Source: Deltaproteobacteria bacterium (GTDB lineage Bacteria; Myxococcota_A; Polyangia; Nannocystales; Nannocystaceae). From it: 64,000 nucleotides of DNA. Of this stretch, positions 42,925-55,407 are shown piece after piece. The position numbers were made by a program, and so were the translations under genes. The notes beneath the pieces were generated by a model. That model did not search any database and was not told the origin of the DNA. It was given only the letters and a program-made list of their open reading frames with translations. The stretch's first letter is position 1. Each line of letters begins with the position of its first letter. The stretch covers positions 1,364,001 through 1,428,000 of the forward strand of contig JADJEE010000002.1 in NCBI GenBank assembly GCA_016709225.1, given 5' to 3'.

Positions 42925-44114
42925 ATGATGTCGCGCCGCTGGGCCACTGCGCTGTCGTGTTCGCTCGGCGTTGCCTGTGCCTCCGGCACCGGTGCACGCG
43001 GCAATTCGACCGAGGACACCGAGGGCACGCTGGGCCCCGGCGGCGAGACCAACGACACCATCGACCCCACCGCCTTCAGCACCACCGCCGCCGCCGACAG
43101 CTCGACCGGCACCGATTCCGCGAGCGCGTCCGCGACCGACGCGACCGCTGAGCCGACCAGCAGCTCGGCCACCGGCACCACCGTCGCCGGCGACGGTCCG
43201 GTCGTGGTCGACATCGCGCCGGCCGACGGCAGCGAAGGCGTCGCCACGGACGCGTCGATCCAGCTGACGTTCTCGGCCGCGATGGACCCCCGCACGCTGG
43301 TGGCCGACGACGGCTCCTGCAGCGGCGCCGTGCAGCTCTCCCACGACGACTTCGCGACCTGCGACGCGCTCGACGCCACCGTGGTCGCGAGCGAGGGCGA
43401 TACCAGCTTCCGCTTCACGCCCGCGGCCGCGCTGACCTCGGCGACCAACCACCGCGTGCGCGTCACGACGGCGGCCCAGGCAGCCGACGCGACCTCACTG
43501 GCGTCCGAGTACACCAGCGACGGCTTCGTCGCCCGCTACTGGCACACCATCGCGATCGACGGCACCGACGACTGGAACGGCGACGAGGCCTTCGCCAGCT
43601 CGACCGCCGGCCACACCGACTACGTCGCGTGGGACGAGGAGTACGTCTACCTCGGCGTGCGCAGCCCCGACGTGGCCGGCGGCAACGGCTCGGTCTGGGT
43701 GGTCGTGTACTTCGGCGGCGCCAACGGCTCGAGCGACGGCGTGCTCTACAACACCCAGCAGCCCACGCTGCCGTTCGAGGCGCGCTGGCACCTGCGCTGG
43801 CGCGCCGACAACCTCTACACCGACGCGGTCGAGTTCGACGGCGACGCGTGGGCCGGCACCGCCTGGGACATCGGACCGGGCGACGTCTACGCCAACGGCG
43901 AGCTGCTCGAGCTGAGGGTCGCGCGCAGCACGCTCGGCGACCCGACGCAGCTCGAGCTGCACCTGGGCCTGCTGCGCGAGCAGAACCTCGACGAGGCCAG
44001 CTGGGCCGCCTGCCCCGCGAGTTCCTACACCGATGGCTACGATCCCGACTACACGGCGTGGTGGTCGTTCGATCTCACGGGCTCGGTCGTGCCGGGCTCA
44101 CATCTACCGCTGCC

Positions 44115-44118
<4 letters not shown>
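42925..44118 (+). CDS. lipoprotein with Big_5-like domain and sugar-binding-like C-terminus
   Basis: 397 aa. Signal ends at the lipobox GVAC (Cys about 18). A ~70-residue Ser/Thr/Asp/Gly linker follows, then a Big_5/SbsA Ig-like domain (VVVDIAPADGSEGVATDASI, LTFSAAMDPRTLV, ...FRFTPAAALTSATNHRVRVT) to about 190, then a beta-rich domain (YWHTIAIDGTDDWNGDEAFA, DYVAWDEEYVYLGVRSPDV) that resembles CBM9-like modules. Its stop overlaps the GTG of the kinase gene (GTGA), so the surface protein and kinase are probably made together. Confidence 0.78.
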
Positions 44119-47027
<2,909 letters not shown>

Positions 47028-47084
47028 CCTGTGCGAGGCCGCTGCGCCAAGGTGTCGCGCGAGCAACCGCTCACCCACGCCACG

Positions 47085-47393
47085 ATGCGCCCGCGCATGC
47101 CCACCCTCGGACTCGGCGACGGCCGCCAGCTGTGGCACCTGATCGAGCGCCCGCGCGCGCCGTTTCGCTGCGACGTGTGCGGCATCGAGATCGCCGAGCG
47201 CGACGCGTGGAGCTTCACCACGCTGCCCAAGATGTTCTACGAGACCCCCCCGCGTGGCATGGTGCCGTGCAACCGTGGCGCCGCGGCGACGCCGAGCTAC
47301 CAGCGCGTGGTGCATGACGATGCGCTGCCCGAGGCCGAGGCCGTGACGCCGGCGCTCGCTCGCCCCTTCGATCCTGACGACGTGTTGCCCTGA
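47085..47393 (+). CDS. small protein with a two-Cys motif, function unknown
   Basis: About 102 aa from ATG 47085 (GTG 47031 would add 18 residues). The sequence RCDVCGIEIAERDAWSFTTL has one C-x-x-C and later a single Cys (GMVPCNRG), perhaps half of a metal site. Acidic/Pro-rich C-terminus. The stop TGA overlaps the next ATG (TGATG). I recognise no family; it is supported mainly by frame position and coupling. Confidence 0.5.
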   Translation: MRPRMPTLGLGDGRQLWHLIERPRAPFRCDVCGIEIAERDAWSFTTLPKMFYETPPRGMVPCNRGAAATPSYQRVVHDDALPEAEAVTPALARPFDPDDVLP

Positions 47394-47668
47394 TGCCCAG
47401 CTCGAGCGCAGACCTTCACCCCACCACCGGCGCCCGCTTCGTGTGCCTGCGGACCGCGACCGAACCGCTGACCTACGCGGTCGAAGTGTGGCTGCCCGCG
47501 CCGACTCGACTGCAGACCGTCCTGTCGTGGGACGCCGCAGGTCACACGAGCTTCGCCCCCGCGCTGGACGACGCATGGGCCCAGGCAGAGCTCGTGAAGC
47601 TCGCGCGCGTGCTGCATCGTGACGCGCGCGAGCGGCTCACGCGCTGGCGCGGTCGCGACGAGCGATGA
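47393..47668 (+). CDS. small hypothetical protein
   Basis: 91 aa. The text ARFVCLRTATEPLTYAVEVW and TRLQTVLSWDAAGHTSFAPA, followed by a basic helix (VKLARVLHRDARERLTRWRG), looks like a compact alpha/beta domain. Start overlaps the previous stop, so it is probably co-translated with it. No family recognised and no signal peptide. Confidence 0.5.
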   Translation: MPSSSADLHPTTGARFVCLRTATEPLTYAVEVWLPAPTRLQTVLSWDAAGHTSFAPALDDAWAQAELVKLARVLHRDARERLTRWRGRDER

Positions 47669-47734
47669 CCGACCGCGGGCCGACCGGGCGCCCGCGTCAA
47701 GACCTGCCCCGCCGCGGCCGATGCTGCCGGGCGG

Positions 47735-50293
47735 ATGCCGAGTGCGTTGCTGCTGGCCCTCGTGTGGGCCGTCGCCACGGCGCCGGAGCACCACGGCGGC
47801 GATGCGCACGGCGAGGGTGAGCTCGCCGACGACGGCGAAGGTGACACCGAACCGCGCGCGGACGAGCCCGGCCATGGGGGTGACACCGGCGACGGACGCG
47901 GGCACGACGGCGACGACGCGCAGGGCCACGAGCCGCAAGCGCACGACGACGACGACGACGGCGCCCACGACCCCGACGGCTTTCAGGACGGGCACGCGAC
48001 GACGCGCGCGGTCGCGCCCGCGGGGCGGCCGATCGAGGGCCAGGTGCTCGAGCACGCGCTGAACCTCGAGCGCATCGAGGTCCGCGTCGACATCGATCTC
48101 TTGCCCGGCGAGGTCCGCGAGAGCGCCGACGTGCGACTCGCCGCCGCCATCGAGGTCAGCCACGACCTCGACGCGCAGATCGGCGAGCTCGAAGTCGGCC
48201 TCGCGATCCTCACGGCCGCGCAGCTCGACTTCGTGTGGTCGCGCCTGCACACGCCGCCCTTGCACCTCGACACCGCGATGGTCGAGCGCAAGCTGCCCTA
48301 CCCGGCCGCGGTGCTGACGATGTCCGACGGCGAGACGCTGCTTCCGCGCGACACCCCGCGGAGCTTCACGCAGGACGAACAGCTCGACGAGCTGCCGCTG
48401 CCGCGACACGGCGCATTCACCTACCTGGCCGCGGTCTCCGGCTACGTGCTGGTCGCGCCCAGTGAGCGCGACGTGATGTACCTGCTCGAGCACGGCGGCC
48501 CCTCCGACCTCGCGGCGCTGGCGGTGTGGGCCTCGCAGCAGGCCAACGACAACGCCGCGCCCTTCGACGATGCTGCGCGCGCGCGCATCATGGACGCCGT
48601 CGGTCGCCGCGTGACCGAGCTGCGGGCGCCCCCGGGCTTCGGCGACTACCAGCGACTCAACGCCCTCACCGCGCTGGCCTACCTGTGCCTGCGCCCCGAC
48701 GACCTCGAGCGACTGCTGGTGCTGCAGCGCCCGATGAGCCTGCTGCTGGCGTCGGCGCAGGTTTCGTACGACGGCGCCGCCGCCGAGGAGGGCACGCTGG
48801 GCATCTCGGTGCATGGCTTTCGTCGCCTGCAGTCGCGCTCGGACTCGGCGCTGTCGTGGGAAGCGTCGCTGCGACGACTGCGAACGCTCGCACTCGATCG
48901 TGTGGTGCGCCTGGCCGCCGATCCGCTCGACTTCCCGAACGGTCCCCGCGGCAACGTGCGTCGCGCACCGCTGCAGGTGCAAGCGACACGACTACTCGAT
49001 CCGCTCGACACCACCCAAGTCGCGCGCTTGCTCGGCGCGGCGGCCGAGCGCGTCGAGGTCCAACGCGAGTTGATGCGGTTCTACATCGAGATGGCCTATG
49101 CACCTGCGGTCGAGCCGCTGCTCGACTGGTTGATCGAGCACCCCGGCGAGATCGAGGACGTCGGCGTGCTCGCGATGCAGCGCAACGGCGGCCTGATGCT
49201 GCCGGTGTTGCTGCGCCGATTCGACGACCTCGACGCCGGGCTCGACGAGCGCGTGGTGGTCTGGCGACTGCTGGCCGCGCTGCCCGAGGGCCACGCGGGT
49301 GACCTCGCCGCGGCATGCCGATCGCTCGGCATCGAGGTGCCGTCGGAGCAGACCCACCCCGACGTCGCGACGCTGCTGGTGGCCGTGCGCGCCCACGACG
49401 AGCGCTCCCAGGAGCGACGCATCGCCGAGCTGATCTCGCGGCTGCGGCCGGGCGAGCCGGGAAAGCCGGTGGCCCGCGCGACGCTGCGGGTGCAGGTGAA
49501 GGCCGCGCGTCAGCTCGGCGAGCTCGCGCCGGCGCGGCTCGAGGCGTTGGCCGCCGACGTCATCGCGCAGCACGTCGCGGCCGCACGCGACGCGGAGTTC
49601 GACGCGCCCGGCGAGGCCCGGGCCACGCTGCGGCAGCTCGGCGAGCTCCCGCTCGGCGCGCAACACGGCGCCGCACTGGAGGCGTGCGCACTGACCCGCG
49701 CCGATGCGTTGGCGCTGCGCGGCGACCCGATGGCGGCGCTCGACGAGCTCGCACGCCACGACCCCGAGCTCGCGGCCCCCGCGATCCGTGCGCGCTACGT
49801 CGAGCTGCTCGACGGCGAGTTCGCGCGGTTGTTCGAGGCCGGCGCATGGGATGCGCTCGAGCCGGTGCTCGAGCGCGGTGAGGTCGTCGCGGAAGACTTC
49901 GAGCTCGATGCGCGCCGCGAGCAGATCCACGCCGCGCGTCGACGACCGCTCTACATCCTCGGCGGCGTCGTCGGCAGCGCCTTGCTCGGCCTGGGCATCG
50001 CGTTCGCGCACTCGCGTGGGTGGCTGCAGCGGCGCAGGCCCCCGCACACCGACGAGGCCGAGCCCACCACGGACGCAGCCGAGACCCACGTCAACGACGA
50101 CGACGACGATCACGATGACGACGACCACGTCGCTGCCGACGTCGATGCCTCACGCGACGCTGCGCAGGAGGCGGACGCCGCCGAGGACACCGCAATCATC
50201 GCAGGCGATCCCCCGTGGTCGGCCGACCCCGACGCGGGCTGGAGCGCCGACGAGGATCCATCGCGATCACCGCTCGATGACTTCGCGGCGTGA
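47735..50293 (+). CDS. large secreted, membrane-anchored acidic protein
   Basis: 852 aa. Signal peptide at 1-15 (PSALLLALVWAVATA), then ~75 residues rich in His, Asp, Gly and Glu (HHGGDAHGEGELADDGEGD, AQGHEPQAHDDDDDG). The central 100-730 region is helical with HEAT/TPR-like character (VLAMQRNGGLMLPVLLRRFD, RQLGELAPARLEALAADVIA). One TM near residue 742-760 (LYILGGVVGSALLGLGIAFA) and a very acidic cytoplasmic-side tail with DDDDDHDDDDH. The two Asp/His-rich ends could bind divalent metals. No catalytic motif. I do not recognise the family. Confidence 0.65.
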   Translation: MPSALLLALVWAVATAPEHHGGDAHGEGELADDGEGDTEPRADEPGHGGDTGDGRGHDGDDAQGHEPQAHDDDDDGAHDPDGFQDGHATTRAVAPAGRPIEGQVLEHALNLERIEVRVDIDLLPGEVRESADVRLAAAIEVSHDLDAQIGELEVGLAILTAAQLDFVWSRLHTPPLHLDTAMVERKLPYPAAVLTMSDGETLLPRDTPRSFTQDEQLDELPLPRHGAFTYLAAVSGYVLVAPSERDVMYLLEHGGPSDLAALAVWASQQANDNAAPFDDAARARIMDAVGRRVTELRAPPGFGDYQRLNALTALAYLCLRPDDLERLLVLQRPMSLLLASAQVSYDGAAAEEGTLGISVHGFRRLQSRSDSALSWEASLRRLRTLALDRVVRLAADPLDFPNGPRGNVRRAPLQVQATRLLDPLDTTQVARLLGAAAERVEVQRELMRFYIEMAYAPAVEPLLDWLIEHPGEIEDVGVLAMQRNGGLMLPVLLRRFDDLDAGLDERVVVWRLLAALPEGHAGDLAAACRSLGIEVPSEQTHPDVATLLVAVRAHDERSQERRIAELISRLRPGEPGKPVARATLRVQVKAARQLGELAPARLEALAADVIAQHVAAARDAEFDAPGEARATLRQLGELPLGAQHGAALEACALTRADALALRGDPMAALDELARHDPELAAPAIRARYVELLDGEFARLFEAGAWDALEPVLERGEVVAEDFELDARREQIHAARRRPLYILGGVVGSALLGLGIAFAHSRGWLQRRRPPHTDEAEPTTDAAETHVNDDDDDHDDDDHVAADVDASRDAAQEADAAEDTAIIAGDPPWSADPDAGWSADEDPSRSPLDDFAA

Positions 50294-50391
50294 CGCATCG
50301 AGCACGTGGGGCCGATGGGACGGCGGTGTGTGGGTGCCTCGCGCTCGCAACGCACGCCTCGAACGATGCACCTGCGCCGGGGCTTGCGACC

Positions 50392-51561
50392 ATGACGGGG
50401 ATCTGGAACCATCCGCCGTCCGTGAAGGCGCCCCTGCGCAGCTTCGAGTACATGGCGTGGGCGAAGTCGGTGCCGTTGGGGGCCCGCTTCGATCTCACCG
50501 CCAGCGGGGTGTCGGATCTCTTCGACCCGAGCGAGCCACCGGCCGATGCTGCCGCGGCGGCATGGGACGAGGGCCTCGAGGTCGCGCGCCTGTGTCGTCG
50601 CGAGGAGGGCGACGCCGCCCACCGCGAGCTCGGCGACGCGGTCGCCCGTCGCTACGACTGCGACCCCTCGTGCGTCGCGGTCACGCTCGCGGCGAGCACC
50701 GCGATCACCCACGTCTTGATCGCGTTGGTGCGCGCCGGTGATCACGTCGTCGTCGAGCGCCCGACCTACGAAGCGCTGCGGCGCGCGCCCGAGATCTTCG
50801 GCGCCATGGTCTCCCGGCTCGAGCGCAAGTACGACGAAGGCTGGGCGGTGGTGCCCGATCGCCTCGCGCAGCTGCTGACCCCGCGGACGCGCGCCGTGGT
50901 GTTGTCGAACCTGCACAATCCCAGCGGCACCGTCATCGACGCCAAGACCCTCCACGCGGTCGCCGAGTTGGCCTCGCGCGTGGGCGCGATGGTGTTGGTC
51001 GACGAGGTCTACCTCGATCACATGTGGCCCAACGACGACGGCGCGGTGCTACCGGCCGCCCGCGTCGCGAAGAACACCGTGAGCTGGAGCTCGACCACGA
51101 AGTGCTTCGGGCTCTCGGCCCTGCGCGCGGGTTGGATCGTGACGCCCGACCCGGACGCGGCGCGGGCCATCCGGGCCGCCTCGGACTATCTGCACGTCAC
51201 ACCCCCGGTGGCGACCGCACGGCTGGCCGCCCGGGCGCTCGATCGCGGGCCCGAGCTGGCCGCCCGGGCCCACGCCATCGCCGCGCGCGGCCGGGCCGTG
51301 GTCGAGGCGTGGCTGGCCAACGAGAACCGGGTGTCGTGGGTCCCGCCGGCCGCCGGCATCACCGGCCTGCTCAAGCTGCCGAGCTTCATGCAGGACGTGC
51401 CGTTCTGCGAGCACCTGCGGCAGCGCTTCGAGACCCAGCTGGTGCCGGGCACGATGTTCGAGACCCCCGGGTTCGTGCGGCTGTCGTTCGGTTCGCCGGT
51501 GGCGCTGCTCGAAGAGGGCCTGGCCAACGTGTCGGCGGCCCTCGACGAGTTCAAACGTTGA
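50392..51561 (+). CDS. PLP-dependent class I/II aminotransferase
   Basis: 389 aa from ATG 50392. Fold-type I features: VTLAASTAITHVLIALVRAG, YEALRRAPEIFGA, the NLHNPSG motif (Asn binding PLP), VLVDEVYLD with the PLP Asp/Tyr, the Schiff-base Lys in SWSSTTKCFGLSALRAGW, and the C-terminal Arg in PGFVRLSFG that binds the substrate carboxylate. The group includes aspartate-type and MalY-like enzymes; specificity is not readable. Its 3' end overlaps convergent ychF by 11 bp. Confidence 0.9.
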   Translation: MTGIWNHPPSVKAPLRSFEYMAWAKSVPLGARFDLTASGVSDLFDPSEPPADAAAAAWDEGLEVARLCRREEGDAAHRELGDAVARRYDCDPSCVAVTLAASTAITHVLIALVRAGDHVVVERPTYEALRRAPEIFGAMVSRLERKYDEGWAVVPDRLAQLLTPRTRAVVLSNLHNPSGTVIDAKTLHAVAELASRVGAMVLVDEVYLDHMWPNDDGAVLPAARVAKNTVSWSSTTKCFGLSALRAGWIVTPDPDAARAIRAASDYLHVTPPVATARLAARALDRGPELAARAHAIAARGRAVVEAWLANENRVSWVPPAAGITGLLKLPSFMQDVPFCEHLRQRFETQLVPGTMFETPGFVRLSFGSPVALLEEGLANVSAALDEFKR

Positions 51562-52651
51562 AGCGAAAGTGCACGACGTCGCCGTCCTGCACGATGTACT
51601 CCTTGCCCTCGAGCCGCAGCAGGCCCTTCTGCTTGACGGCGTGTTCGCTGCCCAGCTCGACAAGGTCGCTCCAGCGCATGACCTCGGCGCGGATGAAGCC
51701 GCGCTCGAAGTCGGTGTGGATCTTGCCGGCCGCCTGCGGCGCTGCGGTGCCGCGCCGGATGGTCCACGCCCGCACCTCCTGCTTGCCGGCAGTGAAGAAC
51801 GTGACCAGGTCGAGCAGGGCGTAGGCCTTGCGGATGAGGCGGTGCAACCCCGGCTCCGCGAGCCCGACACCCTGCAGGAACTCCGCCTGATCGACCGCAT
51901 CCAGCGTGGCGATCTCGGCCTCGATGGCCGCCGAGATGACCACCACCTCGGCGCCTTCGGCCTTGGCGCGGGCGATCACCGGCTGCACCGCGGGCAGCTC
52001 GAGATCGCGGGTGACCTCGCCCTCGGCGACGTTCGCCACGTACAGCACCGGCTTCTCCGTGAGCAGGCACAGCGGCGCCAGCACGGCGCGTTGCTCCACC
52101 GTCAGTGACTGCGCGCGCACCGGCGTGCCCTGCTCGAGCGCGTCGTAGACCCGCTCGGTGACCTCGAGCGCGAGCTTCTCCTCGGGGTCGCCGCCCTTGG
52201 CCTGCTTGCGCGCGCGATCGCGACGGGCCTCGACCGACTGCAGGTCGCGCAGCATCAGCTCGGTGTCGATGGTCTCCATGTCGGCGACCGGGTCGACGCG
52301 ACCGTCGACGTGGACGATGTTGTCGTCCTCGAAGCAGCGCACCACATGGCAGATCGCATCGACCTCGCGGATGTGCGTGAGGAACTGGTTGCCGAGCCCC
52401 TCGCCCTTGCTGGCGCCGCGCACGAGGCCCGCGATGTCGACGAACTGCATCGCGGTGGGCACCACCGACAGCGTCTCGTAGAGCTTGACCAGCGCGTCCT
52501 GCCGCGGATCCGGCACCGGCACCACGCCGACGTTGGGATCGATCGTGCAAAAGGGATAGTTCGCCGCCTCGGCGCCAGCGCTCGAGAGGGCGTTGAAGAG
52601 CGTCGACTTGCCGACGTTGGGAAGTCCTACGATCCCGACCGAAAGCGCCAT
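51551..52651 (-). CDS. ychF: redox-regulated ATPase/GTPase YchF (Obg-like)
   Basis: 366 aa, full length. Walker A GLPNVGKSTLFNAL near the N-terminus, G3-type FVDIAGLVRGASKGEGLGNQ, G4-like NVAEGE in place of NKxD (NVAE is characteristic of ATP-preferring YchF), coiled insert and C-terminal TGS domain (AWTIRRGTAAPQAAGKIHTD, ending VQDGDVVHFRFNV). Binds ribosomes and is implicated in stress and translation control. Start ATG 52651. Divergent from the TetR gene. Confidence 0.96.
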   Translation of the reverse strand: MALSVGIVGLPNVGKSTLFNALSSAGAEAANYPFCTIDPNVGVVPVPDPRQDALVKLYETLSVVPTAMQFVDIAGLVRGASKGEGLGNQFLTHIREVDAICHVVRCFEDDNIVHVDGRVDPVADMETIDTELMLRDLQSVEARRDRARKQAKGGDPEEKLALEVTERVYDALEQGTPVRAQSLTVEQRAVLAPLCLLTEKPVLYVANVAEGEVTRDLELPAVQPVIARAKAEGAEVVVISAAIEAEIATLDAVDQAEFLQGVGLAEPGLHRLIRKAYALLDLVTFFTAGKQEVRAWTIRRGTAAPQAAGKIHTDFERGFIRAEVMRWSDLVELGSEHAVKQKGLLRLEGKEYIVQDGDVVHFRFNV

Positions 52652-52782
52652 GGTTGCCGCCGCACGTATCACGGTCGGCCCGCCGCCACCAGCGGCACCC
52701 CACCCGTGAGGTTTCCAACGGCACGCTGGCCCATCGAGGTCGCCCCGCCCGCCCGCGTCGTCGTCATGCTCCGCGGCAACCG

Positions 52783-53532
52783 ATGGCCCGCAGCCGCACC
52801 GACGACGACGACGCCTTGCTGGCCCCGACCGCAGCCGCGGAGGTGGAGTCGCACGACGGCGAGCCCGCCGACGGCCGCGCGCTGCGGGCCGAGCGACGTC
52901 GCAACGAGCGACGCGAGGCGATCCTGCAGGCGGCACAGCGGGTCTTCCGCGACAAGGGCTATCACCAGGCGTCGGTGCACGACATCATCGACGAGGCCCG
53001 CATCGCACGCGGCACCTTCTATCTCTACTTCACCAGCAAGCAGGAGATCTTCGCGGTGCTGGTGGACGAGTTCCTGCGGCTCATCCGCACCCAGGTCCGC
53101 CGCATCTCGCTCGAGCCCGGCGCCGACGCGCCGCTCGAGCAGCTGCGCGCGAACTTCCGCCGCATCGTGTTGACGGTCGTCGGCCACGACGACCTGGCCA
53201 GCATCATCTTGCGGGATCCGACCAGCTTCGACGAGGAGAGCCGCGCACGCGTGAACCTTTTCTTCGATCAGGCGCTACAGCTGATCGAGGACGCGCTGCG
53301 CGTCGGCCAGGGGCTCCGACTGGTGCGCGAGTGCGACGTGCACCTGGTCGCGGTGACCGCCTTGGGCGGCCTGCGACTGGCGCTCGTGCACATGCTCGAG
53401 GCCCACGGCGAGGACCCCGGCGTGCGCGCGCGCGAGCGCAGCTTCGAGCATCCCGAGCGGGTCGCCGACGAGCTCATGGCGTTCTTCCTGCGCGGCATGA
53501 CGCCACCGGTGTCGCCGCTGCCGAACCCCTGA
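52783..53532 (+). CDS. TetR/AcrR family transcriptional regulator
   Basis: 249 aa from ATG 52783. After a ~40-residue charged leader, the TetR HTH reads RREAILQAAQRVFRDKGYHQ followed by ASVHDIIDEARIARGTFYLY and FTSKQEIFAVLVDEF, all typical. The ligand domain (about 100-249) is helical with little similarity to known groups. The extra N-terminal leader (SRTDDDDALLAPTAAAEVE) is unusual for TetR proteins. The target is unknown; ychF is divergent and could share control. Confidence 0.9.
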   Translation: MARSRTDDDDALLAPTAAAEVESHDGEPADGRALRAERRRNERREAILQAAQRVFRDKGYHQASVHDIIDEARIARGTFYLYFTSKQEIFAVLVDEFLRLIRTQVRRISLEPGADAPLEQLRANFRRIVLTVVGHDDLASIILRDPTSFDEESRARVNLFFDQALQLIEDALRVGQGLRLVRECDVHLVAVTALGGLRLALVHMLEAHGEDPGVRARERSFEHPERVADELMAFFLRGMTPPVSPLPNP

Positions 53533-53540
53533 GCTCGAGG

Positions 53541-53852
53541 TCACGGTGCCGGCGCGAGCACGTCGGCGAGTCGCCGTGCGATCTCGGCGGCGTCCATGCG
53601 CTCGTCGTCGTCGTCGGTGCCGTTGAGTTCGTCGACGATGCCGTCGATGCGGGCGCGCGCGAGCTCTTTGCGATCGTCGTGGATGTAGCCGGTGAAGACC
53701 GTCTCACCGCTGGCGGCCTTGGCGATCTCGCGCTCGCGCTCGTGCTCGTCGAGGTCGGTATAGAAGATCGAATGGAACGCACGGTTGTAGTCGGTCTCGC
53801 GATAGATCTCGAACATCGTGCGGTCGTCGACGGCCATGGCGAGCGCGACCAT
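53541..53852 (-). CDS. small acidic hypothetical protein
   Basis: 103 aa from ATG 53852 (53837 and 53906 also possible). Text MFEIYRETDYNRAFHSIFYT followed by DLDEHEREREIAKAASGETV and FTGYIHDDRKELARARIDGI is charged and plausible as a folded cytoplasmic protein. No family recognised. Convergent with the TetR gene, 8 bp apart. Confidence 0.5.
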   Translation of the reverse strand: MVALAMAVDDRTMFEIYRETDYNRAFHSIFYTDLDEHEREREIAKAASGETVFTGYIHDDRKELARARIDGIVDELNGTDDDDERMDAAEIARRLADVLAPAP

Positions 53853-53971
53853 GCCAAAACCGCGGCCCGACGCATAGCAGGCCGCGGCGTGACCCGAGCC
53901 AGGCACGCCGCGGTGTGCGGCCGCAACGGCGCTCGCCCCGACGGGCCGGGCTTCGCTATGCTCCGCCCCGC

Positions 53972-54856
53972 ATGTCCGACACCGCGTCCCAGGGCCGTCG
54001 CAGCACCCTTGGCAACCTCCTGGGCCGCGCGCGCGCGCTGGTCGACGAGGCCCTGCCCGACGAGGTCCGCGACGCGGGCCGACGCCTGCGCGACAAGGTC
54101 CTCGAGGTCGCGCCCGCGCCGATCGCCGCGGCGCTCGAGCGGCTGGGCGCGCGGGACGAGGCCGCGCCGACCGCGGATCCGCCGGTGCAGGAGGCCACGC
54201 CGACCGAGCCCAGCCCGGCGCAGGCGCAGGCCGCCGAGCGTGGCCGTGAAGAGGTGCTCGCGCGCGTGCGCACGAAGGCCGAGCACGGCCTCAAGCTCGA
54301 GGACGCGCTGGTCGTGATCTACGCGACCACCCGCGAGGCCGACGCGGTCGACGAAATCGTCGCGCTGTTCGACGGCATCGACGTGACCGTGCGCGTGATG
54401 GACCTCGATCGCGAACCGCCGCAGACCAAGCGCCAGCTCGCCGGGCTCACCGACGTGATGGTGCCGCCCTACGTCTACATCAACGGTCGCCACTGGGGCG
54501 GGCAGTACGAGCTCACCGCGTTGGCCGCGACCGGCGAGCTCGAGGCGGTGGTGTGCAACCGCCTCGACGAGCTCGGCGAGGAGGCCCGCCGCATCGGCAA
54601 GCTCCACGACAGCTACGCCGACGACATCACCGTCGACAACATCCTGCTGCGCTGGCGCGCCGGCCACATCCTGTGCGTCGACGATCTCGACGCGTGGTTC
54701 GAGCACGACAAGCACGGCGGCGAGCACTTCTTCTACCAGGGCGGTGAGCACCCGGTCGCCGAGATGCCCGCGGTCGCAGCCGCGATCGTCGGGGGCGTCG
54801 ACGCCGGCACCGTCGAGGCCAAGTGGCTGCTCGACCCGCTCGTGCACGTCGGGTGA
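53972..54856 (+). CDS. glutaredoxin-like protein without the CXXC motif
   Basis: 294 aa from ATG 53972. N-terminal ~95 residues are helical and charged. The middle (about 108-190) is glutaredoxin-like: LVVIYATTREADAVDEIVAL, VTVRVMDLDREPP, and the cis-Pro/GG block VMVPPYVYINGRHWGGQYEL. Where glutaredoxins have C-P-Y-C this has R-E-A-D, so redox catalysis is not expected. A C-terminal domain with W-R-A-G-H-I-L-C-V-D-D-L-D follows, ending in aspartate-rich text. Leads an operon with YkgJ and bcp genes. Confidence 0.7.
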   Translation: MSDTASQGRRSTLGNLLGRARALVDEALPDEVRDAGRRLRDKVLEVAPAPIAAALERLGARDEAAPTADPPVQEATPTEPSPAQAQAAERGREEVLARVRTKAEHGLKLEDALVVIYATTREADAVDEIVALFDGIDVTVRVMDLDREPPQTKRQLAGLTDVMVPPYVYINGRHWGGQYELTALAATGELEAVVCNRLDELGEEARRIGKLHDSYADDITVDNILLRWRAGHILCVDDLDAWFEHDKHGGEHFFYQGGEHPVAEMPAVAAAIVGGVDAGTVEAKWLLDPLVHVG

Positions 54857-54858
54857 GC

Positions 54859-55407
54859 ATGGCACCCGATCGACGCGAGCCACTGCTCGCGCACCTGCGG
54901 GTGCTCGACGAGGGTGTGGCGCCGGTGGTGGCGCGCCACCGCGCCGACATGCAGTGCGGCCCCGGCTGCGGCGAGTGCTGTCATCAGAGCTTCGAGGTCT
55001 CGTCGCTCGAGGGCGAGCTGCTGCGCGAAGGCCTGGCCCAGCTCGACCCCGCCGTGCGCGCGGTGGTCCGCGAGCGCGCGACCGCCTGGCGACGCGACCA
55101 ACGCATGCCATGCCCGCTGCTCGACGACGACCAGCGCTGCCGGCTCTACGCGCTGCGACCCCGGGTGTGCCGCAAGTACGGCATCCCGCTGTGGCACCCG
55201 GATCGCCCGCACGAGGTCCGTACGTGCCCCAAGAACTTCCGCGGCGTCGCCGACATCGACGCCGAGCTCATCCTCGAGCCGCAGGCCGAGTGGGCCCGCG
55301 ACTGGATCCGCGTGCGCGAGGCCACCGGTCTCGCGCACGGCGACAACGCCAGCATCGCGGCCCACCTGTTGGCCACCAACGAACCCACCACGGAGCCCCC
55401 ACGATGA
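54859..55407 (+). CDS. YkgJ-family cysteine-cluster protein
   Basis: 182 aa (ATG 54859; GTG 54853 overlapping the previous stop is also possible). Cys motif QCGPGCGECCHQSFEVSSLE, then PCPLLDDDQRCRLYALRPRV followed by C-R-K-Y-G and a last Cys in VRTCPKNF: the YkgJ/UPF0153 eight-Cys set, likely a zinc or iron-sulphur site. Function unknown. The next gene bcp overlaps its stop (ATGA), giving a three-gene operon with redox flavour. Confidence 0.85.
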   Translation: MAPDRREPLLAHLRVLDEGVAPVVARHRADMQCGPGCGECCHQSFEVSSLEGELLREGLAQLDPAVRAVVRERATAWRRDQRMPCPLLDDDQRCRLYALRPRVCRKYGIPLWHPDRPHEVRTCPKNFRGVADIDAELILEPQAEWARDWIRVREATGLAHGDNASIAAHLLATNEPTTEPPR

